In this document: piece by piece, positions 50,413-60,979 of the stretch
Layout of the letters: each line of letters starts with the position of its first letter
How positions within the stretch are numbered: position 1 is the stretch's first letter
Source: Treponema sp.
GTDB lineage: Bacteria; Spirochaetota; Spirochaetia; Treponematales; Treponemataceae
Length of the DNA stretch: 64,000 bases
NCBI GenBank assembly: GCA_024682655.1
Contig: JAIKYZ010000024.1
Location: forward strand, 1-64,000
Direction of reading: 5' to 3'
The notes under the pieces: generated by a model
Told to the model about the DNA's origin: nothing
Seen by the model: the letters and a program-made list of their open reading frames with translations, nothing else
The model's database searches: none
Translations under genes and position numbers: made by a program

Positions 50413-50907
50413 ATGAAAGTAGCAATCTTTTTTGGGTCTAAATCAGACAAAGATGTAATGAAAAAAGCCGCAGATGTATTAACAGAATTTGGAGTTGAAT
50501 ACAAGGCTTTTATAATCTCCGCACATCGCGCTGGCGCATTACTTCAGAAAACTATTAAAGAAGTCGAGGCTGACGGTTTTGAAGTTATTATTGCCGGGGC
50601 TGGATTAGCTGCCGCTTTACCGGGCGTAATTGCTGGAAGTACAACTTTGCCAGTTATAGGCGTTCCTCTTGAATGCATTTCTGAAAAGTCAAATGGTCTT
50701 GGAGGTATGGACGCACTTTTATCAATTGTACAGATGCCTCCTCAGATTCCTGTTGCAACTGTTGGAATTAACAGCAGTAAAAATGCCGCTTATCTGGCAC
50801 TTCAGATACTTGCAATAAAATATCCTGACTTAAAGGAAAAACTTCAGGCCTTCCGTGCTAAACTTGCAAAAGATGCCGAAGCCTCTGGACTGGATGTTAA
50901 GTTCTAA
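50413..50907 (+). CDS. purE: N5-carboxyaminoimidazole ribonucleotide mutase (PurE)
   Basis: FGSKSDKDVMKKA, SAHRAG, AGAGLAAALPGV, SIVQMP. Confidence 0.95.
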   Translation: MKVAIFFGSKSDKDVMKKAADVLTEFGVEYKAFIISAHRAGALLQKTIKEVEADGFEVIIAGAGLAAALPGVIAGSTTLPVIGVPLECISEKSNGLGGMDALLSIVQMPPQIPVATVGINSSKNAAYLALQILAIKYPDLKEKLQAFRAKLAKDAEASGLDVKF

Positions 50908-50910
50908 TAT

Positions 50911-51040
50911 AAAAAGGGGATGTCCAATAAGTAAATAATGCGGTGGTTGAGCTTGTCGAAACCACCACATATAGTGTAAATGGTCATTTCGACAAGCTCA
51001 ATGACCACAGTGCCAAATCTTATTGGACATCCCCTTTTTT
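50911..51040. repeat. long hairpin with two nested palindromes and terminal T run
   Basis: Outer AAAAGGGGATGTCCAATAAG / CTTATTGGACATCCCCTTTTTT; inner ggtggttgagcttgtcgaaaccacc (50942-50966) and ggtcatttcgacaagctcaatgacc (50982-51006). Confidence 0.9.
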
Positions 51041-51071
51041 GTACAGCTTAATTATTTGGGTCGCCTTTTAT

Positions 51072-52325
51072 TTAGATTTCTATATATTGTTCTGCAATAT
51101 TTACGGGGCCGTGCATTTCGTAATGAATATCAGAATCAATCATTTCAATCATTTTACTGGCAATAAGGGCATCAAATTGAGTTCCCCGTCCTTTTACAAT
51201 TTCCTGGCGAACAACTTCTTGTGGAAGCAATTCACGGTAACTTCTGTTAGAAGTCATAGCGTCGTAAGCATCGGCAACAGAAATAATTCTAACCAGTTCA
51301 GGAATTTCTTCTCCCTTTAAGCCGTCAGGATAGCCTTTACCGTCCCAGCGTTCATGATGCCATCTTGCACCGTCAACAATATAACTTGGTAAACCACCCA
51401 ATTTCTTTAAGATTTCATATCCAATAGAAGGATGTTCTTTTAATGCATTAAATTCTTCATCAGTAAGTCTACCAATTTTATTAATGATTTCGTCTTTTAC
51501 ACCAATTTTTCCAATATCATGTAAAAGTCCCATCATGTAGATATCTTCCTGTTCTTCTTTTGATTTACCCATTCTTTTGGCAATTTCCTGAGAATATTTT
51601 GCAACTCGCAGGGAATGACCGCTTGTGTATTTGTCCCTTGCATCAATTGTAGCCGCAAGAGTTTCCATCATACCTTTAATCTGAGATTCAAGAATTATAT
51701 TTTTGTGGTTAAGTTCTTTATTTTTTTCCTGAATCTTTTCTTCAAGGTTGATATTAAAATCTACAAGGTCATTAAAAATTTTGATATAAGATTTTTCTGT
51801 TCTACTCAAACGTAATTTAATAGCCGAAGAAAAAACTATTTCAATCAAAAATAAAAGTGGAAAACGGATTCTCATTGTGGCAGAAAACTGGTAGCAATAC
51901 TGATGTAATGGAGTCCAAAGCCAGATAATCATGTAAAGAAGGATAATTGAATTAAATAACAAAAACCTTTTTGTACTTGTAATCATATAAATTGTAAAAA
52001 TTGGAAATATAGTAAGCCAGATAATTCCAAAGCCTTCATGACCGCCAACTTGTATGTACATTATTTCCAGGGCATAGGCAACGCCAAAGGCTATTACATA
52101 GAAAAAAGTTAAGTTCTGGCTGAAGTTAAGCTGAATAAAAGCAAGTAAAAATAAAAGTGAATAGACAATGCTTATATAGGTCTGAACTTTATTACCTTGA
52201 ATATAACAGACCGTCATCATTGTGGTACCTAGTAAAAAGACCAAGAATGAAACAATCTTGGCCATAAAGCATTTGTCTTGATTCTCTTTCAGATTAGGAT
52301 TTTCCTTTAATGTATTCTCTCTCAT
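51072..52325 (-). CDS. membrane HD-GYP domain protein (putative c-di-GMP phosphodiesterase)
   Basis: HDIGKIGV, HHERWDGKGYPDGLKGEEIP; N-terminal TM region. Confidence 0.95.
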   Translation of the reverse strand: MRENTLKENPNLKENQDKCFMAKIVSFLVFLLGTTMMTVCYIQGNKVQTYISIVYSLLFLLAFIQLNFSQNLTFFYVIAFGVAYALEIMYIQVGGHEGFGIIWLTIFPIFTIYMITSTKRFLLFNSIILLYMIIWLWTPLHQYCYQFSATMRIRFPLLFLIEIVFSSAIKLRLSRTEKSYIKIFNDLVDFNINLEEKIQEKNKELNHKNIILESQIKGMMETLAATIDARDKYTSGHSLRVAKYSQEIAKRMGKSKEEQEDIYMMGLLHDIGKIGVKDEIINKIGRLTDEEFNALKEHPSIGYEILKKLGGLPSYIVDGARWHHERWDGKGYPDGLKGEEIPELVRIISVADAYDAMTSNRSYRELLPQEVVRQEIVKGRGTQFDALIASKMIEMIDSDIHYEMHGPVNIAEQYIEI

Positions 52326-52444
52326 AGGTGAACATTATAAGTAAAAGGAAAATGTTTTTAAAGTGTAAAAGATTAATATTTTGTTAATAACTATCTTACT
52401 CCCACTAACTTCCACAGTCTTAAGAAATTTTGTATAATCGAAGA

Positions 52445-55400
52445 ATGTATAGACTTTTTGTTGAGAGAAAGCCAGGTTTTGAAAACGAGGCTAAAAGTTA
52501 TTTATCACAGATTAATGGTTTTTTGGGAATTTCCAGCGTAACTGGAGTTCGTTATTTCAATCGCTATGACATTGAAAATGTAAGTGAAGAAGTTGCAAAA
52601 ATTTCGGCAACAAGAATCTTCTCTGAACCTCAAAGTGATTATGTTACTTTTGAAGAATTGCCAGCAAGTGATGATCACCAAATTGTCTGGGAATTTCTTC
52701 CAGGACAGTATGATCAGAGGGCAGATAGCGCAGAACAGTGTATATCTTTACTTAGAGCAGGACTCAAAAATGTAAAGACAAATAGCGAAGAGCCTATTGT
52801 TCGTTGTGCAAAAATTGTACGTCTTTCTGGAAATGTAACAGAAGAAGAAATTAAAAAGATTCAGTCTTATTTAATTAACCCTGTTGATTCCCGCCTTACA
52901 GATACAAGTAAACCAGAAACACTTAAAATAAAATCAGAAGAACCTGCAGATATTCCTCTTGTAGAAGGTTTTATTAAATTTGATGACAAGGAATTGGAAG
53001 CCTATCGTAATAAGATGGGACTTGCAATGGACTTTGCAGATATTAAATTCCTTCAGAATTATTTCAAAGGGGAAGGCAGAGATCCAGTTGAAACAGAAAT
53101 CAGAGTATTGGATACTTACTGGTCTGACCACTGCCGTCATACAACTTTCCTTACAGAACTTAAAGATATTAAAATCGCAGATGGTCCTTATGCTCCTCTC
53201 TTCAAAAAATCTTTAGAAAATTATAATAATATGCGTACAGATTTGTATGCAGGCCGTAAAGATAAACCTGTTTGTCTTATGGATATGGCTGTAATTGGAA
53301 TGAAATATCTCAAGAAACATGGAAAACTTGAAGATATGGAAGTTTCAGAAGAAAATAATGCCTGTTCAGTTTATATTGATGTTCACTATACTACAGACGA
53401 AAATGGAAAAGCTTTAGATAAAGATGATCCAAAGGCTACAGAACGCTGGCTCATGATGTTCAAAAACGAAACTCACAATCACCCAACAGAAATTGAACCA
53501 TTTGGTGGTGCTGCTACTTGTTTAGGTGGAGCAATTCGTGATCCACTTTCCGGCCGTTCCTGGGTTTATCAATCTATGCGTATTACCGGAGCGGCAGATC
53601 CAACTTTGCCACTTTCCGCTACAATGAAGGGAAAACTTCCACAGGTAAAACTTTGCCGAGAAGCTGCCCAGGGCTTTTCTTCTTATGGAAATCAGATCGG
53701 ACTTACAACAGGTCAGGTAGAAGAAATCTATCACCCTGGCTACGCCGCAAAACGTATGGAATTAGGAGCTGTAATTGCAGCTGCCCCAGTGGATACAGTT
53801 ATTCGCGAACGTCCAGAAGCCGGAGATATAATTATTCTTCTTGGAGGTGGTACTGGTCGCGATGGAATTGGTGGAGCCACAGGTTCCTCAAAAGTTCACA
53901 CAGAAAAATCAGTAACAACTGCCGCTGCCGAAGTTCAAAAGGGTAATGCAGTAGAAGAGCGAAAAATTCAACGTTTGTTTAGAAATAAAGAAGTCAGCCT
54001 GATGATTCGTCGCTGTAACGATTTCGGGGCTGGTGGAGTTTCTGTTGCAATCGGTGAATTGGCGCCTGGACTTGAAATTGATTTGGATAAAGTTCCAAAG
54101 AAGTACGAGGGTTTGAACGGAACTGAACTTGCAATTTCTGAATCTCAGGAACGTATGGCTGTAGTAGTTCGTAAAGCTGATGTAGATAGATTTATTAAGG
54201 CTGCTCAAAATGAAAACCTTAACGCTGTGGTTGTCGCTACAGTTACCGATACAAACCGCCTTGTAATGAAATGGCGTGGAAAGACAATTGTAGATATTGG
54301 CCGTGAATTCTTAGATGCCGCAGGTGCTCCACATCAGGCTGTAGCAAGTATTGAAAATCCTGAAGAACCTGCTAAATCTCCTTTATTAAATCCTTTGGCT
54401 TCTGTTGCAGAAGAATTAAATAAAGACGTTAAATGTCCAAATTGTGTAAAAAATCATCTTACCGATGCCTGGCTTAAAAATATGAATGATTTGGCCTGTT
54501 GTTCTCAAAGAGGTTTGGGAGAACGTTTTGATGGTTCAATTGGTTCTTCTACAGTTCTTTTCCCTTATGGAGGAAAATATCAGAATACTCCAGAAGCCGC
54601 TATGTCTGCAAAAATCCCTGTTGTAAGTCCAAGAGAAACTTCTACTGTTTCTATGATGGCTTACGGCTTTGATCCTCGTGTTGGCGAATGGTCTCCTTGG
54701 CATGGTGCAAAAACAGCAGTTCTTTCTTCACTTGCAAAAATTACTTGTATTGGTGGAAAGGCTAGAACTTCTCGTTTATCATTCCAGGAATTCTTTGGCC
54801 GCGCTCATGATGAAAAAACTTGGGGTTATCCTGCCGCTGCATTACTTGGTTCTGTTCAGGCTCAGTTAGATTCTTCTTGTGCCTCAATTGGTGGTAAAGA
54901 TTCTATGTCTGGAACTTTTGAAAATCTTAATGTTCCACACACCCTTGTTTCATTTGCTGTAACTCATGATCAGGCCCAGAATGTAACAAGTGGTTCTTTC
55001 AAGAAGGCAGGGGATGATATCTATATGATTTCTGTTCCTTACTCAGAATTACTTGACCCAGATTACGATACCTTCCTTGAAAATTCTGACCTTATTTACG
55101 ATTTGAATAAAGCTGGAAAAATTTCTGCAATGTATCCTGTAGGCCCTGGTGGTATTGCCGAAGCCCTTACAAAAATGGCAATGGGAAATATGATTGGTGC
55201 AGAGATTCAGGGAGAAAATCTAAAAGAACTCTTTATTCCTACATACGGAAATATAATTGTAGAAAGTAAAGAAGATCTTACAAAAGCAGGCTTTAAGGCT
55301 GGAACTGTAAGAAAACTTGGTAAAACTCTTGAAGAAAGAAATATCAAGATTCTAAATGCAAAACTCAAGGATATTACAAATGAATGTGTAAGTATTTCCC

Positions 55401-56410
55401 TTGAAGATGCACTTAAGACTTGGGAAGATAAACTTAAAGATGTATTCCCACCAGTTTCTGGATATCCACTTCAGAAGGAACTTCCAGATTGGGCAAAATC
55501 AGTTCATAAATCCCTCAGTCAGGTAAGAAAGGCTCCTGCTTTTGTTCAGTCAAAATCAAAGCCTAAAGTATTACTTCCTGTATTCCCTGGTACAAACTGT
55601 GAATATGATATGGCCCGTGCTTTTAATCTTGCCGGAGCAAATACAAAGATTCTTGTACTTAGAAATAAAAATCCACAGATGCTGGCCGAAAGTCTTGCTG
55701 AACTTGAAAAAGAACTCAAAGATTCTCAGATTTTAGCCCTTTCTGGTGGATTCTCTGCCGGTGATGAACCAGACGGTTCTGCTAAATTTATTGCAAATGT
55801 ATTAAAGGCTGGAAATATCAGTAATGAAGTTATGAATCTCCTTAAAAAGCGAGATGGTCTTGTACTTGGTATTTGTAACGGATTCCAGGCTCTTGTAAAA
55901 ACCGGTCTTGCAGTTTACGGTGAAATCTGCGATATGAAAGAAGATATGCCAACTTTAACTTACAATAGAATTGGCCGTCATATTTCAAGAATTGTTCGTA
56001 CAAGAATAGTTTCTGCTACTTCACCTTGGGCAATGCATCCTTCTGTAATTGACGAAAGAAATCACTTGATTGCAGTTTCACACGGAGAAGGCCGCTTTGT
56101 TGTAGATGAAGAAACCGCAAAAAAACTCTTCGAAAATGGACAGGTATTCACCCAGTATGTAGATGAATTTGGCCTTCCTGCAATTGCCGAACCAGATAAT
56201 CCAAACGGCTCTGCTTTTGCTATTGAAGGTATTACTTCTCCAGACGGAAGAGTTCTTGGTAAAATGGGACATTCAGAACGCGGTGTAGGTATGGAAGAAA
56301 ACGGTTCAAGTTTTGATTTGTTCAAGAATGTTGGAGCAAATCCAATTACAAATCCAAACGAAACAACTTGCGAAAATATCTTCGCTGCCGGAGTTTCATA
56401 CTTTAAATAA
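52445..56410 (+). CDS. purL: phosphoribosylformylglycinamidine synthase (fused synthetase + glutaminase)
   Basis: ATG at 52445; WSDHCRHTTF, NETHNHPTEIEPFGGAATCLGG, LGICNGFQALVKTG glutaminase Cys. Confidence 0.97.
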   Translation: MYRLFVERKPGFENEAKSYLSQINGFLGISSVTGVRYFNRYDIENVSEEVAKISATRIFSEPQSDYVTFEELPASDDHQIVWEFLPGQYDQRADSAEQCISLLRAGLKNVKTNSEEPIVRCAKIVRLSGNVTEEEIKKIQSYLINPVDSRLTDTSKPETLKIKSEEPADIPLVEGFIKFDDKELEAYRNKMGLAMDFADIKFLQNYFKGEGRDPVETEIRVLDTYWSDHCRHTTFLTELKDIKIADGPYAPLFKKSLENYNNMRTDLYAGRKDKPVCLMDMAVIGMKYLKKHGKLEDMEVSEENNACSVYIDVHYTTDENGKALDKDDPKATERWLMMFKNETHNHPTEIEPFGGAATCLGGAIRDPLSGRSWVYQSMRITGAADPTLPLSATMKGKLPQVKLCREAAQGFSSYGNQIGLTTGQVEEIYHPGYAAKRMELGAVIAAAPVDTVIRERPEAGDIIILLGGGTGRDGIGGATGSSKVHTEKSVTTAAAEVQKGNAVEERKIQRLFRNKEVSLMIRRCNDFGAGGVSVAIGELAPGLEIDLDKVPKKYEGLNGTELAISESQERMAVVVRKADVDRFIKAAQNENLNAVVVATVTDTNRLVMKWRGKTIVDIGREFLDAAGAPHQAVASIENPEEPAKSPLLNPLASVAEELNKDVKCPNCVKNHLTDAWLKNMNDLACCSQRGLGERFDGSIGSSTVLFPYGGKYQNTPEAAMSAKIPVVSPRETSTVSMMAYGFDPRVGEWSPWHGAKTAVLSSLAKITCIGGKARTSRLSFQEFFGRAHDEKTWGYPAAALLGSVQAQLDSSCASIGGKDSMSGTFENLNVPHTLVSFAVTHDQAQNVTSGSFKKAGDDIYMISVPYSELLDPDYDTFLENSDLIYDLNKAGKISAMYPVGPGGIAEALTKMAMGNMIGAEIQGENLKELFIPTYGNIIVESKEDLTKAGFKAGTVRKLGKTLEERNIKILNAKLKDITNECVSISLEDALKTWEDKLKDVFPPVSGYPLQKELPDWAKSVHKSLSQVRKAPAFVQSKSKPKVLLPVFPGTNCEYDMARAFNLAGANTKILVLRNKNPQMLAESLAELEKELKDSQILALSGGFSAGDEPDGSAKFIANVLKAGNISNEVMNLLKKRDGLVLGICNGFQALVKTGLAVYGEICDMKEDMPTLTYNRIGRHISRIVRTRIVSATSPWAMHPSVIDERNHLIAVSHGEGRFVVDEETAKKLFENGQVFTQYVDEFGLPAIAEPDNPNGSAFAIEGITSPDGRVLGKMGHSERGVGMEENGSSFDLFKNVGANPITNPNETTCENIFAAGVSYFK

Positions 56411-56488
56411 TTCTCTAAAATAAAAAAATTGCCGGGAGTTTTTAAGAATCCCTTAAGAACTTCCGGCTAAAACTTAATTGGAAAAAAA

Positions 56489-57481
56489 ATGAAAAAAAAT
56501 ACTATTTTTATTACAGGCATTTTATTAATCTCAACTTTTTTAATTTCCTGCCAGAAAAAAGAGGAAATTTCTATCAATGAATATGGCTTTTACACAAATG
56601 TAAGTCAGGCCGAAAGAATAGCCGAAGAAGAAAAGAAAGATATTATTGTAATTGTAACTATGGAAGGGGACGATGCTTACAGCGCTCCTTTTTTGGAATT
56701 TACAAAAGGCCAGGATTTTAAAGAGCAGGTTACAAATAATTATGTTGTATTAAATTTAGATTTTTCAGAAAAATCCTACAGACAGACCGTAGTTCGCCAG
56801 ACAGATTCAAAAGAAGATCAGAAAAAAGCGGCCGCCAAAGCCAGCGAAATGCAGGAAAGCCTACAGTATGCAAATCTTTTAAATGTAGAGGCAACTCCGG
56901 CTTTTTATCTTCTGACATCTCAGGAATATTTTGTAGCAGAATTCGATACCACTTACGTCCCTGCTAATACAGCCCAATTCACAGAGTTACTTTACGCTCA
57001 ACAGGACAAAAAAAATAAGGTTAAAGAGCTGGTTGCCAATATCGCTACACCAATTCCAAGTAAAATCTTAAAGGCAATAGACGAATTATATGAATACACA
57101 GAATATAATTACCGGGTTTTCCTTGCCGATTTAGTTGAAATCTATATAAAAATGGATGCAAATAATTCAACAGGACTTCTTGGAAAATATCTTTATGCCG
57201 ACGGAGAAAATACAGCCTTAAATTATCTTGCAGCCCACGATTATTCTGCAACTGTAAAAACTTATGTTGACCTTGCAAATGATAAAAGACTGGACCCTGA
57301 ATATAAACAAAAGGCCTGGTTTATGGCAGCCAATGTTTTAATATCAACAGGAAATACAGATTTATCTCAGGTAGTGCAATATTTAAATTATGCTTATGAT
57401 GCTGACCCTGACGGCGAATTAATTCCTGCAATTCAGGCTATAATAGATTCAATAATTAAATTCAGAAACACAGGATTTTGA
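56489..57481 (+). CDS. putative lipoprotein, thioredoxin-fold-like
   Basis: Lipobox FLISC; VSQAERIAEEEKKDIIVIVTMEGDD...YVVLNLDF and VEATPAFYLL, resembling thioredoxin-like folds. Confidence 0.65.
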   Translation: MKKNTIFITGILLISTFLISCQKKEEISINEYGFYTNVSQAERIAEEEKKDIIVIVTMEGDDAYSAPFLEFTKGQDFKEQVTNNYVVLNLDFSEKSYRQTVVRQTDSKEDQKKAAAKASEMQESLQYANLLNVEATPAFYLLTSQEYFVAEFDTTYVPANTAQFTELLYAQQDKKNKVKELVANIATPIPSKILKAIDELYEYTEYNYRVFLADLVEIYIKMDANNSTGLLGKYLYADGENTALNYLAAHDYSATVKTYVDLANDKRLDPEYKQKAWFMAANVLISTGNTDLSQVVQYLNYAYDADPDGELIPAIQAIIDSIIKFRNTGF

Positions 57482-57484
57482 TTA

Positions 57485-58777
57485 ATGGACGACCACCCCT
57501 CGTATATTTTAATAATTGTTTTAGTAATTTTAATAACCCTATCTATGTTGTTTTCCATTTCCGAAAGTTCAATTTTGGGAATGAATAAATTAAAGCTTAG
57601 AATTTTAAGAAAGAAAAAAGATAAAAAAGCAATCAGAATTTCTAAATTGCTTGAACATAAAGAAAAACTCATAAATACACTTTTGGTATCAAATGATCTG
57701 GTAAATATTTTTGTTTCTTCTTTGATAACCTCAGTAGCCCTTTCCCTTTTTGGAGAAGCCGGAGTAGGTTATGCAACAATTATAGCCACAGTTTTATTAC
57801 TTCTTTTTGGAGAAATTACTCCAAAGACAATTTCAACCCGCTGCCCAGATAAAATTGCTTATGCTTTGAGTGGTTTTGTAAAAGTTGTTTACATTATTAT
57901 GAGGCCTATTGTTTTTGTAGTTACTCATATTTCCAGATTTTTTCTTAGATTTGTTGGTATAAAAACAAAAAATAAAAAACCATCTTACACCGAAGAAGAT
58001 ATCATGACCTTTTTTGATTTAAGTTCCGAAACAGGATTAATCGAAGAAGACGAAAACCGAATGCTCAATAAAGTATTTAAATTTACAGATTTGGAAGCTC
58101 AGGATGTAATGGTTCCCCGTACAAAAATTCGTGCCCTCCCAGAAGATATTACTTACCGCCAAGTTGTAGAACTTTCCCAGCGTTTAGGTTTTACCCGTTT
58201 TCCAGTTTATAAAAAATCAATTGATGACATAATTGGAATACTTTATCTAAAAGATTTGCTCCAGTATAAAAATCATCCTCAGGATTTTGATATAAAAAGA
58301 ATTGTAAGACCTCCGCTATTTATTATTGGAACAAAAAAGATTTCTTCAGTTCAAAATATGTTATTCGAAAATCATCAGTCAATGGCAATTATTGTAGATG
58401 AATATTCAGGAACCGACGGCCTTATTACCGAAAAAGATATTTCCCGCCAGATTTTTTCATTACCCGGCGATAAAAGTTTACGTGGAAAAGTTTTTGAATA
58501 TGATTCCATGGAAAATAAAAATGATTTTGAAATCAACGGCCTTGTTTTACTGAGCGTTCTTAAAAAAGATTTACACATTGATTTAGATTCTAAAATAAAC
58601 GAAACAATTGGCGGATGGTTCACAGAACAGATAAATAGAATGCCTCTTGCCGGAGATTCAGTAACTTTCCAGGGCTGGACCTTTACTGTACAAAAAATTC
58701 AATCAAACCGCATAGAAAGAATAAAAATACAAAAAGTAAATTCAGATAATGAAGAAAATGATAAGGAGGAAAAATAA
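57485..58777 (+). CDS. CNNM/CorC (DUF21-CBS-CorC_HlyC) membrane protein 1
   Basis: DUF21-like TM region; MVPRTKIRALPED; IVDEYSGTDGLITEKDI CBS. Confidence 0.93.
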   Translation: MDDHPSYILIIVLVILITLSMLFSISESSILGMNKLKLRILRKKKDKKAIRISKLLEHKEKLINTLLVSNDLVNIFVSSLITSVALSLFGEAGVGYATIIATVLLLLFGEITPKTISTRCPDKIAYALSGFVKVVYIIMRPIVFVVTHISRFFLRFVGIKTKNKKPSYTEEDIMTFFDLSSETGLIEEDENRMLNKVFKFTDLEAQDVMVPRTKIRALPEDITYRQVVELSQRLGFTRFPVYKKSIDDIIGILYLKDLLQYKNHPQDFDIKRIVRPPLFIIGTKKISSVQNMLFENHQSMAIIVDEYSGTDGLITEKDISRQIFSLPGDKSLRGKVFEYDSMENKNDFEINGLVLLSVLKKDLHIDLDSKINETIGGWFTEQINRMPLAGDSVTFQGWTFTVQKIQSNRIERIKIQKVNSDNEENDKEEK

Positions 58778-60042
58778 TGAATGCACTTGCAACAATTATC
58801 CTCTTTGTGATTTTAATTCTCTGTATTGGATTTTTTACTTCTTCCGAAACCGCCTTTCTTTCTCTGTCCAAGTTAAAAATCCGCAGCATGGTAGAAAGCC
58901 GTAAGAGAAATGCAAAATTAATTTTTAATCTTAAAAATAAAATTGACCAGTTATTAACAACAGTTTTAATTGGCACAAATCTGCTTAATTCCCTGGCTTC
59001 TGCAATTGCAACCGCCTTTGCCGTAAGATTATTAAATGGCAGTTCCTATGTTAATCTTACGCCTTTTATTACCGCCTTTTTTATTACAACTTTTGGCCAG
59101 ATAATTCCAAAAACTGTAGCGGGAATTCATCCCGACAAGGTTGCTCAAAATTCCTCGGTAATTTTAAGAATACTGGAAATAATATTTTTCCCAATTGTAT
59201 GGATTTTCAGCCAGATTTCTCATTTTGTCGTACTTCTTGTAGAAAAAATAATAAAAAATGATTCAACAATAATCAGCGAAGAAGAATTACAAACTTTAAT
59301 TACAGTTGGCGAAACCGAAGGAACTTTAGAAAAGGCCGAAAGTAAAATGCTCAACCGTCTTATAAAATTCAACGATCTTACGGTGAATGATATTATGAAG
59401 CACCGTACTTTTGTAAAGATGGTTAATATAAAACTTTCCTACCAGGAATTGATTCAGGAATTTTTAGACAGCCGTTATTCCACTCTGGCAGTTTATAAAG
59501 AAAGTACAGATAATGTTGTTGGCGTAGTTCATTATCAGGATGTAATTTATTCAGACGAAAAAGAAGATTTAGGCCCCGGCTATGTAGAAAGAATCATGAC
59601 CGATGTTATTTATGTTCCGGGAACTTTTACCGTACTTGAGATTTTAAACAGGCTCAGACAGGAAGAATATAAATTTGCCGTGGTTTTAAATGAACAGGGC
59701 GAAACTGCTGGAATTATCACAATGGAAGATATTATCCGTGTAGTTTTTGACCGTATGACCAATGAAAATATTTACGAAGATATTCCGCCAGAAGATAAAA
59801 TCCAACTTGTTTCTCTTAATACTTTTTTAGTCCCAGGTGATTTACGCTTAGACGATATTAATGAGATTTTAAATATGAATCTGGAAAGTGAATCTTTTAT
59901 GACAATTGGTGGCTGGCTTTTGGAACAGTTTGGATTTTTACCTTCAATTGGCGAAGTTTTCATAAAAGACCACACAATTTTTATTGTAGAAGATATTGTT
60001 CAAAGAAGAATCACTTCAATCAGAATAAAAACAAAGGCATAA
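58777..60042 (+). CDS. CNNM/CorC (DUF21-CBS-CorC_HlyC) membrane protein 2
   Basis: SSETAFLSLSKLKIRSM; VVLNEQGETAGIITMEDIIRVVFD; adjacent paralogue of the preceding gene. Confidence 0.93.
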   Translation: MNALATIILFVILILCIGFFTSSETAFLSLSKLKIRSMVESRKRNAKLIFNLKNKIDQLLTTVLIGTNLLNSLASAIATAFAVRLLNGSSYVNLTPFITAFFITTFGQIIPKTVAGIHPDKVAQNSSVILRILEIIFFPIVWIFSQISHFVVLLVEKIIKNDSTIISEEELQTLITVGETEGTLEKAESKMLNRLIKFNDLTVNDIMKHRTFVKMVNIKLSYQELIQEFLDSRYSTLAVYKESTDNVVGVVHYQDVIYSDEKEDLGPGYVERIMTDVIYVPGTFTVLEILNRLRQEEYKFAVVLNEQGETAGIITMEDIIRVVFDRMTNENIYEDIPPEDKIQLVSLNTFLVPGDLRLDDINEILNMNLESESFMTIGGWLLEQFGFLPSIGEVFIKDHTIFIVEDIVQRRITSIRIKTKA

Positions 60043-60043
60043 A

Positions 60044-60970
60044 TTAAAATCTTAGGCTGGCATTAAGCTGAGCATAATAAAAAATCCTATTAGTGCCGCC
60101 TTCGCAAGAATTATCTTTATACCAATTAGTGGATTTTGTAGAAGTATACCAGGTAGTTCCATAAGAATTTGGAAGATATTGAATATAAAATTTTCCACCA
60201 AATCCAAAATTTTGGGTAAAAAAGAATTCTCCGCTTACACTCGATTCATAATAAAGGCAGCTGTAGATTTTATCGTTATAAATTGCATCTTTATTTATAT
60301 GATAGTCATAGGTTTCAATGTTAGTGTTTGGCCCTATAGAAAAATTAATCAGCCCATAATATTTATCATATTTCCCAAAAATAGCGCTCAAGCTCAGAAG
60401 AATATTTTCTGTTCTCTGTTCATAAGAAATTACGTCGCCTTCAAAATATTTTACTTCCCAGTTTTCATCTTGGTAAGTTTTATAACCATCTGACCCGGTG
60501 AATTTAAAATATTCTTCATTGATAAAAAGACCCGGACAAAGAATCACATATTTTCCAATAAAAATATTTCCACTTAGTCCAATTCTGATTTTGGAAAATT
60601 TATTCATGGTATTTGTGTGGCAGGAATAATTTGTAAGTTCCTCTGGATCCGTAGATAACCAGTCGTAATCCTGAATATTTCCAGAAATACAGGAAATCCC
60701 CTGAATAAGATTAAATTCAAAGTTTACATATTTAGAAATAGTCGCTTTTATGTCAGCACCCCAATAGGGAATATTTTTTACATCCCAATCAAGGCGGCTG
60801 TAATAAATTCTTTCTCCATCGCTATTACTTTTGTAAACCGCTTCTTCTATGCTTCCGTTAATAATTCCAAATAGAGGTTGGATTTTAAAAACTATCTGTT
60901 CAAAATCAGCAGAAAAAAGATTAGAAAAAGAAAAAATTAATAAAAAAATAAAAAGTGATTTCTTATTCAT
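60044..60970 (-). CDS. secreted protein, probably outer-membrane beta-barrel
   Basis: Signal peptide; alternating aromatic/polar strands; C-terminal AQLNASLRF. Confidence 0.6.
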   Translation of the reverse strand: MNKKSLFIFLLIFSFSNLFSADFEQIVFKIQPLFGIINGSIEEAVYKSNSDGERIYYSRLDWDVKNIPYWGADIKATISKYVNFEFNLIQGISCISGNIQDYDWLSTDPEELTNYSCHTNTMNKFSKIRIGLSGNIFIGKYVILCPGLFINEEYFKFTGSDGYKTYQDENWEVKYFEGDVISYEQRTENILLSLSAIFGKYDKYYGLINFSIGPNTNIETYDYHINKDAIYNDKIYSCLYYESSVSGEFFFTQNFGFGGKFYIQYLPNSYGTTWYTSTKSTNWYKDNSCEGGTNRIFYYAQLNASLRF

Positions 60971-60979
60971 AAAAGCTAT

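Noticed and set aside
50413-50907. Class II (CO2-using) PurE as described from T. denticola
   Set aside because: Motifs AGAGLAAALPGV and SIVQMP look like ordinary class I PurE; no support for class II.
50943-51320. 125-aa ORF after purE
   Set aside because: Runs through the nested hairpin and antisense to the HD-GYP gene.
53653-53946. 97-aa Arg/Ser/Tyr-rich ORF inside purL
   Set aside because: Out-of-frame translation of a well-conserved purL segment.
57485-60042. Tandem CNNM/CorC paralogues as a novel system
   Set aside because: Adjacent CorC/HlyC paralogues are a common bacterial arrangement.
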